A stretch of 64,000 nucleotides of DNA, from contig CAJNDS010002492.1 of NCBI GenBank assembly GCA_905221605.1, positions 224,024 to 288,023 on the forward strand. Reading direction: 5' to 3'. The translations under genes and the position numbers were made by a program. Under the pieces are notes generated by a model. The model saw only the letters and a program-made list of their open reading frames with translations. It ran no database searches and was not told the origin of the DNA. Positions 1 through 10,500 of the stretch are shown piece after piece (position 1 is the stretch's first letter; every line of letters starts with the position of its first letter). This DNA comes from Symbiodinium natans (taxonomy: Eukaryota; Sar; Dinophyceae; Suessiales; Symbiodiniaceae).

Positions 1-3000
1 TTGACTTGGGAAAAGTCATAGGTTCCGTTACGAATGCTCTCGTTGAGGTTTGACATTCCTCGCGGTGTTTTCCTATACGTGCAATGGTAACCATCTGTCT
101 TTGTCATGTACTGCACAACATGAATCAACTGCTTCTTAGCTGCAAATGTTGGCAATGACATCTTGGACGCTAAACCTCTTACTGCGAACTGCAGATCCGG
201 CCTGTCCTGACAAACATATAGGAGGATTCCTACACACTTCCTAAACGAAGCTGCTTGTTCCTGGTCAAGAGGGTTTGTGTTGTCTACTGCCTGGCTCTCC
301 TGTGTGCACGGCGTCGGCTTTGATGCCTTTCCTGTCAACTTGAGTTCTTCACGAAGTTTTCCAAGATACTTTGGGTCACTGTGAATGTGAAGTTCATGAT
401 TGTGATACGAGTACTTCCTTTTGAGAAATCTCATCGTCTGAAGCGACTCGCCAATAGCAAGTTCCTGCGCGGTAAGAAATGGTCCTTCAATCTTCAGCTC
501 GTACACTCGTCCTAGACTCTTTAGTACAGGGTCGACATGATGACTCTTTCCTGCTGCTTGAATGTCATCAACATGAACCACAAGAATGCTTTTCCTTGAG
601 TCTCGAAACAGAGTTGGACAAGCTACACTTCTCTCAAAGTCTTGTTCCTTAAGCGAATCACTAAAATGATCCGACCAAAGCAAAGCTGCGTCTCTCTGTC
701 CTGGCAACACTCGGAGCAAGAGTAGTCCTTCCTGAAGACAAGAGGGATCAGTGTCCTGAAACAGCTCCACATATTCCTTCGGGAATTCACACGCCGTTCT
801 AGTCCTTTGGGGTACTTGCAAAAACGCATCTTTGACGTCAATGCTGTAGACTGAAAACTCTTCCTGAAGAGCAATCACGGGGACTAACCTTGTGAGGCTT
901 GCTGACGTGGCTGGTGAGAACACATCGCTTCTGTGTTCAGTTCCTTTAAATTCACGAGCCACTAGCCTAGCCCGTCTTTTCCAAGACCCTGACCTGAACC
1001 GCCAATCGAACACGAATTTGGTGGTGAGCCATTTTATGGGTTCCTGTTCACTCTCTTCTCTCTCATTCTCTCCATCGTCTCTCTTGCGCCAGCCAAGTTC
1101 CTCAAGTGGTTTCCTAACCAGTGCCTGCATTCCTGAAAGTCTCTCCATCTCGGTGATCATGGCCTCTCTGTCCTTGGTCTTGAGCTCTTCCTCTGAAAGC
1201 TCTGGTGGTCCTGCGTCCTCATCGTTGAAAACTCTCTCTCTCTCCTCTTCGTCTTCTTCTTCTTCATCTCCTATATCTGAGTATGTGTCCTCCCAACAGA
1301 TGTCGTCAAGTCCTGGCTCAGGGAGAGGTTCGTCGTTGTGCTCAAACACGCGTCCTGCGTTAAACGGTGGAAATTTCCTCTTCGGCGACTCGTCGGTCCT
1401 TGGGATTTTGGACGAAGTTCCTACGTCTTCATACTCATGCTTTCTGACTGCTGCCGGTGCTCTAGGCAACAAAAGTTCACTACCTTGACTCTCTTGCATG
1501 ACCTCTTGATCAGTGCTCATGCTGTCACTACCACGACCACGGCTTATCTGCGACGTTGGTGTGACATCACTACCTGCTTCATCGGATCCTGGTCCTCTGT
1601 TTTGCAGATGACTCAGTTGACTTGTAGGCGTTGCATCACTGCCTGCCTCATCAGGTCCTGGGTCTATCCACTCAGGTGCTGCAGGTTCTGCTTGCAGTTG
1701 TTCTTGTTCCTTTGCCTTCTTTGCCATTGCATGAAGGTTCGTGTTTCTTGGGGTGACTGTTCCTAACGGTTTTGGTGTACTCGCCCCGCCTGCGATGACA
1801 GGTGTCTGTATTCCAGGAGTAATGGCTCCAATGCCATGTTGATCTCCTAGAGGCTCCACCACTGTCACAGGCGCTGGTGTTCCTGAGGGGCCTGGTAGGT
1901 TCTTCCTAGGAACTACGCGAGTTGTGAGCGTCGTGTGCTTCACTTCCCAAGTGTGGATTCCTACACTAGTTAGTGCTTCCAGGTCAAAATGATGGGGGCA
2001 TCTCTTCACAGATCTACTGGTCTTGATGCCATCCATGTGCCACGTAATGAAGACGTTGTTGTCAGTCTTTCCTAAGAAAACTCCTCTCAGCCATTGAGGG
2101 TCACCTTTCTTGACATTGACGCCAGTCCTGTTCGCCAAGACCATCAAACTCTCACCAAACTGGCAAAGTGTTCCTTCATAAGGTCTTCCTGCAACAAACT
2201 CATAAGGTGTCATACCAGTAGCACTGTGTCTGTGGTACCTATTCAGAATCCAAGCTGCATGCCTGAATGCCCAACTGAACAAGGGGTGAGTATGTGCTAT
2301 CAACACCTTTGCCTGTTCCTGCAAACCTTGAATCAACGTGAGGGCTTGCCTACGCACAGTTTGAATTGCACGCTCTGCCATGCCATTGGTTTCCTTCTGG
2401 CCTGAAACTGCATCTTGAAGGGTTGTTCCTAGTCCTAGAGCTGACCTTTGTTTCAGGATGATCTGCTTGAGCTTCTTCATGGTTCCTTCATTGTCTGCCT
2501 TCAAATTGATAGACTGGTACTGAAGTTGAGTGCTCATGTACGTAACGCCTTCGCCAATGTGCTCGATCAAACCTTTTCCTTTGGTTGCAGTTGGAATGCA
2601 AGCAATGCTCCTACTCCAAGAGTCAATGCAAACCAAGCTGACTGCCGTCGGGGCTTCATCATGACTTGTTCCTGTAAAACAGAAATCCATACACAATGTG
2701 GGTCTAGACGATCGTTCCTTCTCAGGGCTTTGAGTTGGATGTGGCGACTCTTTTCCTTTGCACGCAACGCATACTGGACACCAAGTGGCATACGGTAAAT
2801 GTGTCAAATTGTGTACCTCAACTTCTTCAGGTTTGGGCATGACTTGGTCCTTGAGCGGTTGTGGAATGGCATATTCCTGGTACTTCTTCTGAGCAGTGTT
2901 GAGTCCTAACCGTCTCTCATCTTCCATGATCTTCCTACTGAGCCTTCTAAGGAGGTCCTGTTTTGAGCCATTCTTAGACACTCCAAGTTCTGTACACAAT

Positions 3001-6000
3001 TCCTTGAGGATCTTCAGGCTGTTCTGCTGGTTGTACTCATGACCATCATAAATGAACGTAAGTTCTCCATGAAGTTCATACCTGTGTGCAGGGGCCTGTG
3101 GTTCCTGTTCGTCAATCTCCATGCTTTCATTCTCCGGGACTGTTTTGAGCCTTTGTTCCTGTTGTTGGGCCTTTGAACCATCTACTGGGTAGACCAACCT
3201 GAACTTAGACTGTCCTGTCCATGATCTCACTCCGAAAGGTGATGAGAACTCGTCATACTCATCTGCAACCCATGGCATCTTGTCCTCAAAGAACTCATGG
3301 TTCACTGGGTCCTCTCCGTAGGTGGATCTCTCGTTCTGGAGGTTCTCACGCTCTACGGGAATGTCCTTCAAGTCGAGCGGATGAAAACGTGTCTTCCTGG
3401 GCGTGTGGTGGTACCTGATCAGTTCAGTTCCATCCTTGCTAAGAGACCACTTGTCATCAGTGTACTCTTCAAATTTACGTCTGTCTTCCGCTTTCTTGGG
3501 TGTTCCTATGAGGTAAGGAGGAAATGCCTTGGACGAGATCAAGGTCAATACCTCAAAGTTCTGGCTCTCATCATAGATGTGGCCAAAAGGTTCTTCTAGC
3601 TCTTCATACCTTTCGTTGTAGTGCAAGAGCTGCCAGCCTTCGGTGTCTCTAACCAAAACAGCTCTGAAAGGATGTTTTCCTTGAGGATACATCATAGCTG
3701 GGTCAACATGCTCTGAGCTCTTTGGGCTGTAGTGGACTACATAGGGCTCGGTCACACTTGTCCATCCAATTCGACCTTCAGCTACGAGGTTCCTAAGCGT
3801 TTCACAGAGATAGATTGGCGTAGGGACTCCTGTTGTTTGGGATGTTGAGACTGTCCTGACAAAAGCTTTAGCGGTGAGGGAATTGTTGTTGTAAGCTACT
3901 GCTATGGAAGTGTTTCCTTCAACCAAGAAAGTTCCTGTCTCACTACCGTTCCGAAATTCCCAACCTTTCTTCAACAATTTTCCTACAGCTAAGAGAGGGT
4001 GAACAACTGATGAAATCAAGAAGACTTCCTCAACCTTCACACAGTTTCCACCAACATCCTCAAACTCAACCTCAATAACCCGCTGGTCCTGTACCTTTAT
4101 CCTAGTTCCTTGAGCGTCTCGGAGTTCAATCCTGCGTCGGTCCGGGACCTTCCTACCGAAATTTCGCATCCACATAGGGGCTAATGAGATATCTGCGCCT
4201 GAGTCAAGCACAACCTCAATTTCCTTTGCACCTGGGCTCTCTCTCACTGTCCTAACAAAGTTCTCTGGTTCTGAGGTGTACCAACAGTACAAGGGGTCCT
4301 TCTCTATGTCTTCACTCTCTTCATCACTCTCACTTCCAATCTGAAATTCCTGCCCTGACTTTCCTGAACTAGCCGAAACCATCAAAACTCTCCCGAAGTA
4401 ATCAATTTCAAGTTCCTCAGAGTCTTCGCTCAGCTCGAACTCCTCAGGAAAGCTGGTCGGTGGATCACCGATGTGGTGCATTGTTACCATCCTGATGATC
4501 GGCTTCTGGGTTCCTTGACCTGATGAACTGGCTGATGTTGTCGCTGTTCTCGATGTTGGAGCTTGGGTTGAGGCTGTTCCTCTACTTGGGGCTTCACTCT
4601 GAGTTTCCTGCATTTCTACATTCCTAGCCGTGTACCCCATGTCTCTCTGTTTCTTCCTACACTGGGCCTCAAAGTGTCCATACTTCTGGCAGTAATGGCA
4701 AACTCCTGTAGCTGCTTGGGCCTTTCCTTTGCCTTTACCTTTGTAGCTACCTTTGAACCCTTTGTAGCCTTTTCCTCTGCCTTTGAAACCTCTAAAGCCT
4801 CTACCTCGGCCTTTCCAGTTTCCACCTCTGCCTTTGCCTCTACCTTTTCCTTTGCCTCGACCTTTGAAACCACCTTTGCCTGAATCCTTGCCTGAATCCT
4901 TACCACCTTTCTTTCCTTTACCTTTGTACCCGTACCAATCTCTACCTTTGCCTTTCCAAGCCTGAGACACATCCATGGCTGCAACACCCTGATGATCTTC
5001 TCCCTTGTCGATTAGGTCAGTAGTGGTCCTATAGGGTGTTCCTTGGGACTGCGTAAGCGAATTGGTCCACTTCTCAGTTGACTCATAGTTCACAAGATAC
5101 TGCCTAAGTGCCGGGTACTTCGTCTTCTCATCTAGGTTGAGCAACAAATGTCTCTTTACTTCAGGCTTCATTCCTTGAATCAATGTACTAACCTTCAAGT
5201 TTTCCTGCACCTTTTCTCCAGTGGACTTCTCGTACTGCTCAATGCGTTCCTCATATTCGAGGATGTTCTCTGCAATGCCTTTGTCCTTGGCAAAACGGAA
5301 ATTCATGATGTTGTGGAAAAGTTCCAGCGATCTTGCTCTATTCACAGGCTGGTATTCTAACAACAGCATCCTATAGGCTTCCATACCGTTCTCTTCTGTC
5401 GTATGGCGAACCACACGATACGGTCTGCCTTTGGTGTAAGACGCTAAAATGCTATACAACTTCCTGCTTTGCGTTTTGGCCTCATCAGTCATATCTTTCA
5501 TGTCCAGCACTTCATTCTTCCTTAGGTCGTTCTCCACGAGGTCCATGGTTTCCACAAGATCTTCATCCATAGCGCCAAGCCAAACTCGAAGTCGTTGCTT
5601 GAACTCCATGAAACCATTCTTTTCTTCTTGCCAAGTTCCTGGAGAAAATACTTCTGGAGGCTTGATGAGTTTGTGAAGCTCAACGTCACCTGGCTTTCTT
5701 CCTTTCACTGCTCTCTCTAGGCTGCTTCCGATCTCCTCGAAAGTTGTCACTGCTGTTTCCTGTGCTTGAAGCAAAGTGTGCTGTGCCTCTGCACTCTGCT
5801 GCTGAATTGCCTGCAGTGTATTGCTGAAGCTTGCTGTGATGCTTTGCTCTCGGGCTGTGCCGGCTGCTGCACTGCTCCTCATCTCTTCTGCTAAGGTTTG
5901 TATTCCTTGAAGCGTTTGCTGGTTGATTTCTGCAAGTCTCTGTAGTGCATCTTCCATTCCTTTGGCTGCTTCCAAGTTGCTGTACACAAGCACAACAAGA

Positions 6001-6977
6001 AACATTGTCTTGTGCTGTCTCCTCACTTCTGCTCTTCTTCTCATGCTTTTCCTTTTGGGCTCTTTCGCTCTCTTCGTTCTTTTCTGTACTGCTGTAAAGA
6101 ACAATCGTGAGAAGTACGATAGGATGATCCAAGTAATCATTCCTAGAGGTGTTCCTACGAAAACTACGAGATGAATTCCTTCAAACACTAAGCTGTGCAC
6201 GACGTCGTGAAACTTCTTTTCTAGCTGTTCGAACTGTTCCTTGAAAGGGATCTTTTCTACATTGTGAAACTTTCCTTCTACTAGGCGCCTAGGAGCGTAG
6301 CCGGACTCAAGGCTCTCATTTTCTTCACTCATGTACATGTCGATGCTCCTAATCGTGTAGGCATTCATGAAGTCCTGGTTCACGGAGTACTTGTCGTAGT
6401 TCTTCTGAGAATGCGTATTGGGCTTTCCTGGGATGCTCGTCCACACAACCATCAACTCACTCTCGTCAATCTCGGCAATCACCTTTCTCCCACGTCTTTC
6501 TTCCTTGGAGGATCTGTCATCTCCAAGGGCAAGTTCATCCTTGGCTCTTCCGGGTCCAAGGGCCTGCCACGGATTCTCTTCGAAGCCATATCTTCCTGGA
6601 GTCATGCTCATCCCGCACAAAGTGGCGAGGCTCCCCAGGGCAAAACCAACCAGCAGCACTATGCCTGCTGCCATTCCGTAGCATCTCATGTTCCTCGTCT
6701 TCACTTCCTGAATCGTGTATCGTTCAGGGAAGCAATTGAAGCAAGGGGCAAAGTCCCTCACTCTTCCACCAGCAACCGTCAGGTTCCTGATGTGACCACA
6801 ACCTGGTTTGTGGTACCTTCTTCCTGCTCTTGTTGCTATCCGGACTGTGGGGAGGTACTCGAAGAACTCTCGGACTTCGACGTTCTTTTCCTGTTTCCAC
6901 ATTTGTATCATCCCACAGACGAGAGAAGCCATCATGGCTATGAGGACGATTCCTACTCCTGCTATGTGTAGCATCAT
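1..6977 (-). CDS. Copia gag-pol polyprotein, C-terminus outside window
   Basis: I followed the frame codon by codon from the stop at 7035-7037 down to position 3 and found no stop. The first ATG (7016) overlaps the primer-binding site, so I take the next one at 6977; about 2325 codons lie in the window. Numbering from that Met: hydrophobic stretches near residues 1-24, 100-125 and 270-300; a Gly-Lys-rich basic run (plus 4740-4960); CCHC knuckle C760-x2-C763-x4-H768-x4-C773; protease LDSGAD (D925); integrase zinc region ending CPVC and catalytic D1431, D1495, E1535; reverse transcriptase motif A (D2047), LPGQRDAA and HVDD (2135-2138). The frame leaves the window after the RT connection region. 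Retrotransposition is inferred from the family. The membrane-like N-terminus ahead of Gag is unusual. One frame with no -1 shift is normal for copia. Confidence 0.93.
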   Translation of the reverse strand, partial: MMLHIAGVGIVLIAMMASLVCGMIQMWKQEKNVEVREFFEYLPTVRIATRAGRRYHKPGCGHIRNLTVAGGRVRDFAPCFNCFPERYTIQEVKTRNMRCYGMAAGIVLLVGFALGSLATLCGMSMTPGRYGFEENPWQALGPGRAKDELALGDDRSSKEERRGRKVIAEIDESELMVVWTSIPGKPNTHSQKNYDKYSVNQDFMNAYTIRSIDMYMSEENESLESGYAPRRLVEGKFHNVEKIPFKEQFEQLEKKFHDVVHSLVFEGIHLVVFVGTPLGMITWIILSYFSRLFFTAVQKRTKRAKEPKRKSMRRRAEVRRQHKTMFLVVLVYSNLEAAKGMEDALQRLAEINQQTLQGIQTLAEEMRSSAAAGTAREQSITASFSNTLQAIQQQSAEAQHTLLQAQETAVTTFEEIGSSLERAVKGRKPGDVELHKLIKPPEVFSPGTWQEEKNGFMEFKQRLRVWLGAMDEDLVETMDLVENDLRKNEVLDMKDMTDEAKTQSRKLYSILASYTKGRPYRVVRHTTEENGMEAYRMLLLEYQPVNRARSLELFHNIMNFRFAKDKGIAENILEYEERIEQYEKSTGEKVQENLKVSTLIQGMKPEVKRHLLLNLDEKTKYPALRQYLVNYESTEKWTNSLTQSQGTPYRTTTDLIDKGEDHQGVAAMDVSQAWKGKGRDWYGYKGKGKKGGKDSGKDSGKGGFKGRGKGKGRGKGRGGNWKGRGRGFRGFKGRGKGYKGFKGSYKGKGKGKAQAATGVCHYCQKYGHFEAQCRKKQRDMGYTARNVEMQETQSEAPSRGTASTQAPTSRTATTSASSSGQGTQKPIIRMVTMHHIGDPPTSFPEEFELSEDSEELEIDYFGRVLMVSASSGKSGQEFQIGSESDEESEDIEKDPLYCWYTSEPENFVRTVRESPGAKEIEVVLDSGADISLAPMWMRNFGRKVPDRRRIELRDAQGTRIKVQDQRVIEVEFEDVGGNCVKVEEVFLISSVVHPLLAVGKLLKKGWEFRNGSETGTFLVEGNTSIAVAYNNNSLTAKAFVRTVSTSQTTGVPTPIYLCETLRNLVAEGRIGWTSVTEPYVVHYSPKSSEHVDPAMMYPQGKHPFRAVLVRDTEGWQLLHYNERYEELEEPFGHIYDESQNFEVLTLISSKAFPPYLIGTPKKAEDRRKFEEYTDDKWSLSKDGTELIRYHHTPRKTRFHPLDLKDIPVERENLQNERSTYGEDPVNHEFFEDKMPWVADEYDEFSSPFGVRSWTGQSKFRLVYPVDGSKAQQQEQRLKTVPENESMEIDEQEPQAPAHRYELHGELTFIYDGHEYNQQNSLKILKELCTELGVSKNGSKQDLLRRLSRKIMEDERRLGLNTAQKKYQEYAIPQPLKDQVMPKPEEVEVHNLTHLPYATWCPVCVACKGKESPHPTQSPEKERSSRPTLCMDFCFTGTSHDEAPTAVSLVCIDSWSRSIACIPTATKGKGLIEHIGEGVTYMSTQLQYQSINLKADNEGTMKKLKQIILKQRSALGLGTTLQDAVSGQKETNGMAERAIQTVRRQALTLIQGLQEQAKVLIAHTHPLFSWAFRHAAWILNRYHRHSATGMTPYEFVAGRPYEGTLCQFGESLMVLANRTGVNVKKGDPQWLRGVFLGKTDNNVFITWHMDGIKTSRSVKRCPHHFDLEALTSVGIHTWEVKHTTLTTRVVPRKNLPGPSGTPAPVTVVEPLGDQHGIGAITPGIQTPVIAGGASTPKPLGTVTPRNTNLHAMAKKAKEQEQLQAEPAAPEWIDPGPDEAGSDATPTSQLSHLQNRGPGSDEAGSDVTPTSQISRGRGSDSMSTDQEVMQESQGSELLLPRAPAAVRKHEYEDVGTSSKIPRTDESPKRKFPPFNAGRVFEHNDEPLPEPGLDDICWEDTYSDIGDEEEEDEEERERVFNDEDAGPPELSEEELKTKDREAMITEMERLSGMQALVRKPLEELGWRKRDDGENEREESEQEPIKWLTTKFVFDWRFRSGSWKRRARLVAREFKGTEHRSDVFSPATSASLTRLVPVIALQEEFSVYSIDVKDAFLQVPQRTRTACEFPKEYVELFQDTDPSCLQEGLLLLRVLPGQRDAALLWSDHFSDSLKEQDFERSVACPTLFRDSRKSILVVHVDDIQAAGKSHHVDPVLKSLGRVYELKIEGPFLTAQELAIGESLQTMRFLKRKYSYHNHELHIHSDPKYLGKLREELKLTGKASKPTPCTQESQAVDNTNPLDQEQAASFRKCVGILLYVCQDRPDLQFAVRGLASKMSLPTFAAKKQLIHVVQYMTKTDGYHCTYRKTPRGMSNLNESIRNGTYDFSQV

Positions 6978-7003
6978 CGCTGCCTCTGGTTCCTGGAACG
7001 GCA

Positions 7004-7015
7004 GCTCCGCTACCA
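7004..7015 (-). other. Primer-binding site of element A
   Basis: TGGTAGCGGAGC, directly after the LTR. It is complementary to a tRNA 3' end of the initiator-Met kind (…GCTCCGCTACCA) and identical over these 12 bases to the site of element B. Confidence 0.7.
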
Positions 7016-7194
7016 TGTCAAAGATAGGGTCAATCTAAAGCTAACTGAAAAGCTGGGACACTCCGCACTTTTCCTGGGTTCGCTGCGGTGTGTGTCCTTG
7101 TTCGAGCCTGTCGTCGACAAGACGTTCCGAGGCTCTGGTGTGCATTCCACATGCACCTGGTGCACAGCTTCCTGTACTGCGTAGATGTTTAACA
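7016..7194 (-). repeat. Putative 5' LTR of copia element A (179 bp)
   Basis: On the minus strand the segment begins TGTTAAACAT and ends CTTTGACA, i.e. TG...CA, and is followed at once by a primer-binding site. The matching 3' LTR is outside the window, so the left edge (TG at 7194) is the weakest part of the call. It shows no obvious similarity to the LTRs of element B. Confidence 0.6.
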
Positions 7195-7368
7195 TAACCC
7201 CTTAACGTGCGCAGGGTCCATATAGGGTTTGGTTTAGGGTTTAGCCCAGACCTCTCTTTGTTGTCCGCTTGCGGGTTTTGCTGACTTTTTTGTTGGCATG
7301 CCGGACTCTGGCTGATGGTGTGCAAAAACAAAAACGGCTGCCTGGAACCGCCCGAGATCTGCCCCAAT

Positions 7369-7452
7369 AATAATCCCTTACAGTCCCTTTATAACTGTAC
7401 TACAATAGCCCCCCCAAAACCCTATTCTAATCATTAAGGCCCCATAGTATGC
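7369..7452 (-). repeat. Dispersed AT-rich repeat, copy 3 (partial)
   Basis: Shares the CCCCCCAAAACC, ATTAAGGCCCC and ATAGTAT blocks with the copy at 23082-23183, downstream of the last recognised SAP-gene exon. Confidence 0.5.
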
Positions 7453-7503
7453 GTGAAGATCATGAAGTGGGACCCTCCGTAGCTTTCGATGCCAACAGCG
7501 TGA

Positions 7504-10500
7504 GCAGGTTCGGCCCAGAGGCGCCTCCAATCGCTTGATGAGATCGGCCTGACAGGTGCTGGGCAACGACTGCCTACTGCAGTAGACTTCTTCTGGCCTC
7601 TCCAAAAACCAAGGAATACAAAAGGCCAAACTTCATAATTCCATATACTAGGTAAGGAAGCCCAAAAAGAAACAGTTCAACCATTGGCTAAGTAAGTCTT
7701 GCGCCCACGGCGCCTTATTTCCAGACACAGTCAGGCCAGCAGCACGGAGCTTCTCCTTGAGCTGCACCACCTTCTGCATGCAAGGACGCCATATCCCCTT
7801 ATAATAAAAGGACCCCCCAATAAGGTACCCCTAATATCGCAAACCACCATTTGAGTAAATCTTGTATATAGACCCCAAATAGTAGGATCCCCTTATGATC
7901 AGGACCCCCCGATCAGGTACCCCCAATACCGTAAACCCCCCCATTTGAGTAAAAAACCTATGCAGAAAAGCAATGAGCCCCCACCACACCGAAGTTCGAG
8001 CGAAGCCGCCGTGAACTTCTCCAAGTCTTCCTTGGCGTCATCCTTGGCTTCGTCTTTCACCTGGGGGATTTAGGGTTTCGGGTTTAGGGTTTAGGAAAAT
8101 AAGGGATCCCCAACTTTGACCCCCAAATAGTAGGATTCCCTTATATAGTGGGGACTCCAAGAAGATAGCCCTAACTTCAGAAATCCCCACCTCCTCTTTT
8201 GCTTCTTCCTTAGCTGCTTCTGCTTTAACTTCCGACGGATCCTCCAAGATTGGGGGCACTGTTTGTCCTTCTACGACTAGAGGTCCATGTACCTAAATAG
8301 GGAGTACTCGGGTCTTAAAGTACTTCCTATATGAAGTGGTTTATATTTCTTGTATCCCCAAAAGGACACCAGGTATGTACACTCACCAAAGGAACCTTAT
8401 ATACACTCATAAACCCTGCTTCATATAGGCCTTTGGGGCCCAAGTATACAATGAGGTACCTGGACCCTTACGGAACCAAGATCCTTTCACTGGAATCAAT
8501 GTTCAGGTCTTCGGAGAGCAAGCGCAGCACATCCTATCATTTCTTTCGAGTCGTGGAACTCATCAACGGACCCAGTGCGACTGGAACACACCCACCCTAA
8601 ACCCTAAACCCTAAACCCTAAACCCTAAACCCTAAACCCTAAACCCTAAACCCCCCACCCTGAAGCTCCCCAACGGGTTTTGTTTTTCCCGGTGTGGCTT
8701 GTCTTTTGGTGAAGCTCGGCTTGGCGCGAGATTTGGCTTGGCTGGGGGGTTGGAAGTTCTTGCTTTGCTTCGTCGGTGTGGCTTGGGTTTAGGGTTTAGG
8801 GTTTAGGGTTTAGGGTTTAGGGTTTAGGGTTTAGGGTTTAGGGTTTAGGGTTTAGGGTTTAGGGTTTAGGGTTTAGGGTTTAGGGTTTAGGGTTTAGGGT
8901 TTATGGTTTAGGTTTAGGGTTTAGGGTTTAGGGTTTAGGGTTTAGGGTTTAGGGTTTAGGGTTTAGGGTTTAGGGTTTAGGGTTTAGGGTTTAGGGTTTA
9001 GGGTCTCCCTTTCCCAGAAGAGCCTTGGCTTGGCTCGGTTGGCCCCAGTGTTTGGCTTGGGTGCGGGGCTTCTTACCTTTCTTAGGTTCGGACCCCAAAG
9101 CTGGTGTAGGTTTAGGGTTTAGGGTTGAGGGTTGAGGGTTTCGGGTTTAGGGTCTAGGCTTTTTTTTCAGGGTGGCTGGGCGCAGCTGCCCAATTTGCAA
9201 ACACAATGGTGCTGTCTTGAACAAGCTGCCGTGGCCTCGAGAAGCAGGGAGGTTGGGCACCCACCTCCTCCCCCCCACCTCCCAGTTGCCTACCCAATGC
9301 GCGTATGGCGGGGTTTCAACGAAATCATGTGGCTGTCTTCAAGCAACTCCTCTTCACGGCGTGATGTTCTTCAAGCAAACTTGCGCAGCGTATATCAGCC
9401 CTCCTGTGGGCTCAAGCCAAGCCTCAAGCCTCAACTCGAAGCCCTTATAAGCCACAGACCTGGGACTCTACTGACCTACAGTCTAGTAGAAACTACCCTC
9501 AATTAGTAGACTCTACTTACCTGCAGATTAGAAGCTTCTACCCTTTCTTCGTCGGTATAGCCCCTAAACCTGTAGGTAAGGAGGGTCCCAGGAAAAACCC
9601 TAAACCCTAAACCCTAAACCCCAGGTATGCAATGAGGCCCTGAACTGGGAGTTGCCATCCCGCGGTCCTGCTTCGCTTCCTTGGCGGGCTCCGTGGTTGC
9701 CTCTGCCACTTTGGCGGGCTCCTTCAGGTTCCGCGCGTTGTGAGGGTTTAGGGTTGAGCCATGCCCTGTCTGAAGCAGCATGCATGCAAGAAGGATTCTG
9801 GCACGGAGCTGAGGAGGAACAGTCGGGTGAGCTCCTGTGTACTAAATTAAACCCTAAACCCTTTTTTGCATCCCCTAAACTTCTTAAACCCCTAAACCCT
9901 GAACAGTAAAAAAACCCTAATAAACCCCTAACCCCCTAATAAACACGCCGATGCCTAAACCCTGAACCCTGAACCCTGAACCCTGAACCCTGAACCCTGA
10001 ACCCTAAACCCTAAACCCTAAACCCTAAACCCTAAACCCTAAACCCTAAACCCTTCGACCTGTAAGCCTCGGCTAGGGGCTGCGGGATCTCTCACCTCCG
10101 GGGGAACTCCAGGCCTGAGAGTACTGCAAATTTAGGGTTCAGGGTTCAGGGTTCAGGGTTCAGGGTTCAGGGTTCAGGGTTCAGGGTTCAGGGTTCAGGG
10201 TTCAGGGTTTAGGGTTTAGGGTTTAGGGTTTAGGCTTCGACGCTCACACTCGCACAACGCAGACAAGGACCCAACAACCACACAAGCAAGACCACTAAGG
10301 TCACTTTGGACACTTGGGGTGTGCCCCCCTATCACTCGTGGCCCCTCAAACCCCCACAACTCCTAGCCAAAAAACCCTCACCCTTACTTGCAGAAGTGAA
10401 CCCCCAAACCCTTTTGCCCCAAAACCCAAACCGATTGTCCTTCTCGCCATTCTCGGTGGAGACCTTCCTCCTCTTGGGATCCTTGTCTCCGGCGTCTACC

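Larger units (their letters stand above)
1..7194 (-). mobile_element. Ty1/copia LTR retrotransposon A, 5' part
   Basis: The parts in reading order are a putative 5' LTR (7194-7016), a primer-binding site directly after it, and one uninterrupted frame from there to the left edge. The domain order Gag, protease, integrase, reverse transcriptase is that of Ty1/copia. RNase H and the 3' LTR must lie outside the window, so no target duplication can be checked; the five bases outside the LTR are TAACC (7195-7199). It lies next to the exons of the SAP-domain gene and on the same strand. No stop or frameshift was found, so it may be young. Confidence 0.88.

Noticed and set aside
892-6971. Plus-strand ORFs of 100-198 codons over element A
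   Set aside because: Opposite-strand shadows of the intact copia frame, rich in Ser/Pro from antisense codon structure.
7014-7016. ATG at 7016 as start of the element A polyprotein
   Set aside because: The ATG overlaps the LTR/primer-binding-site junction; the next in-frame ATGs at 6977/6974 are more plausible.
8785-9003. A true chromosome end or recent telomere fusion
   Set aside because: The array is only 219 bp, has unique sequence and exons on both sides, and many similar arrays occur in both orientations.
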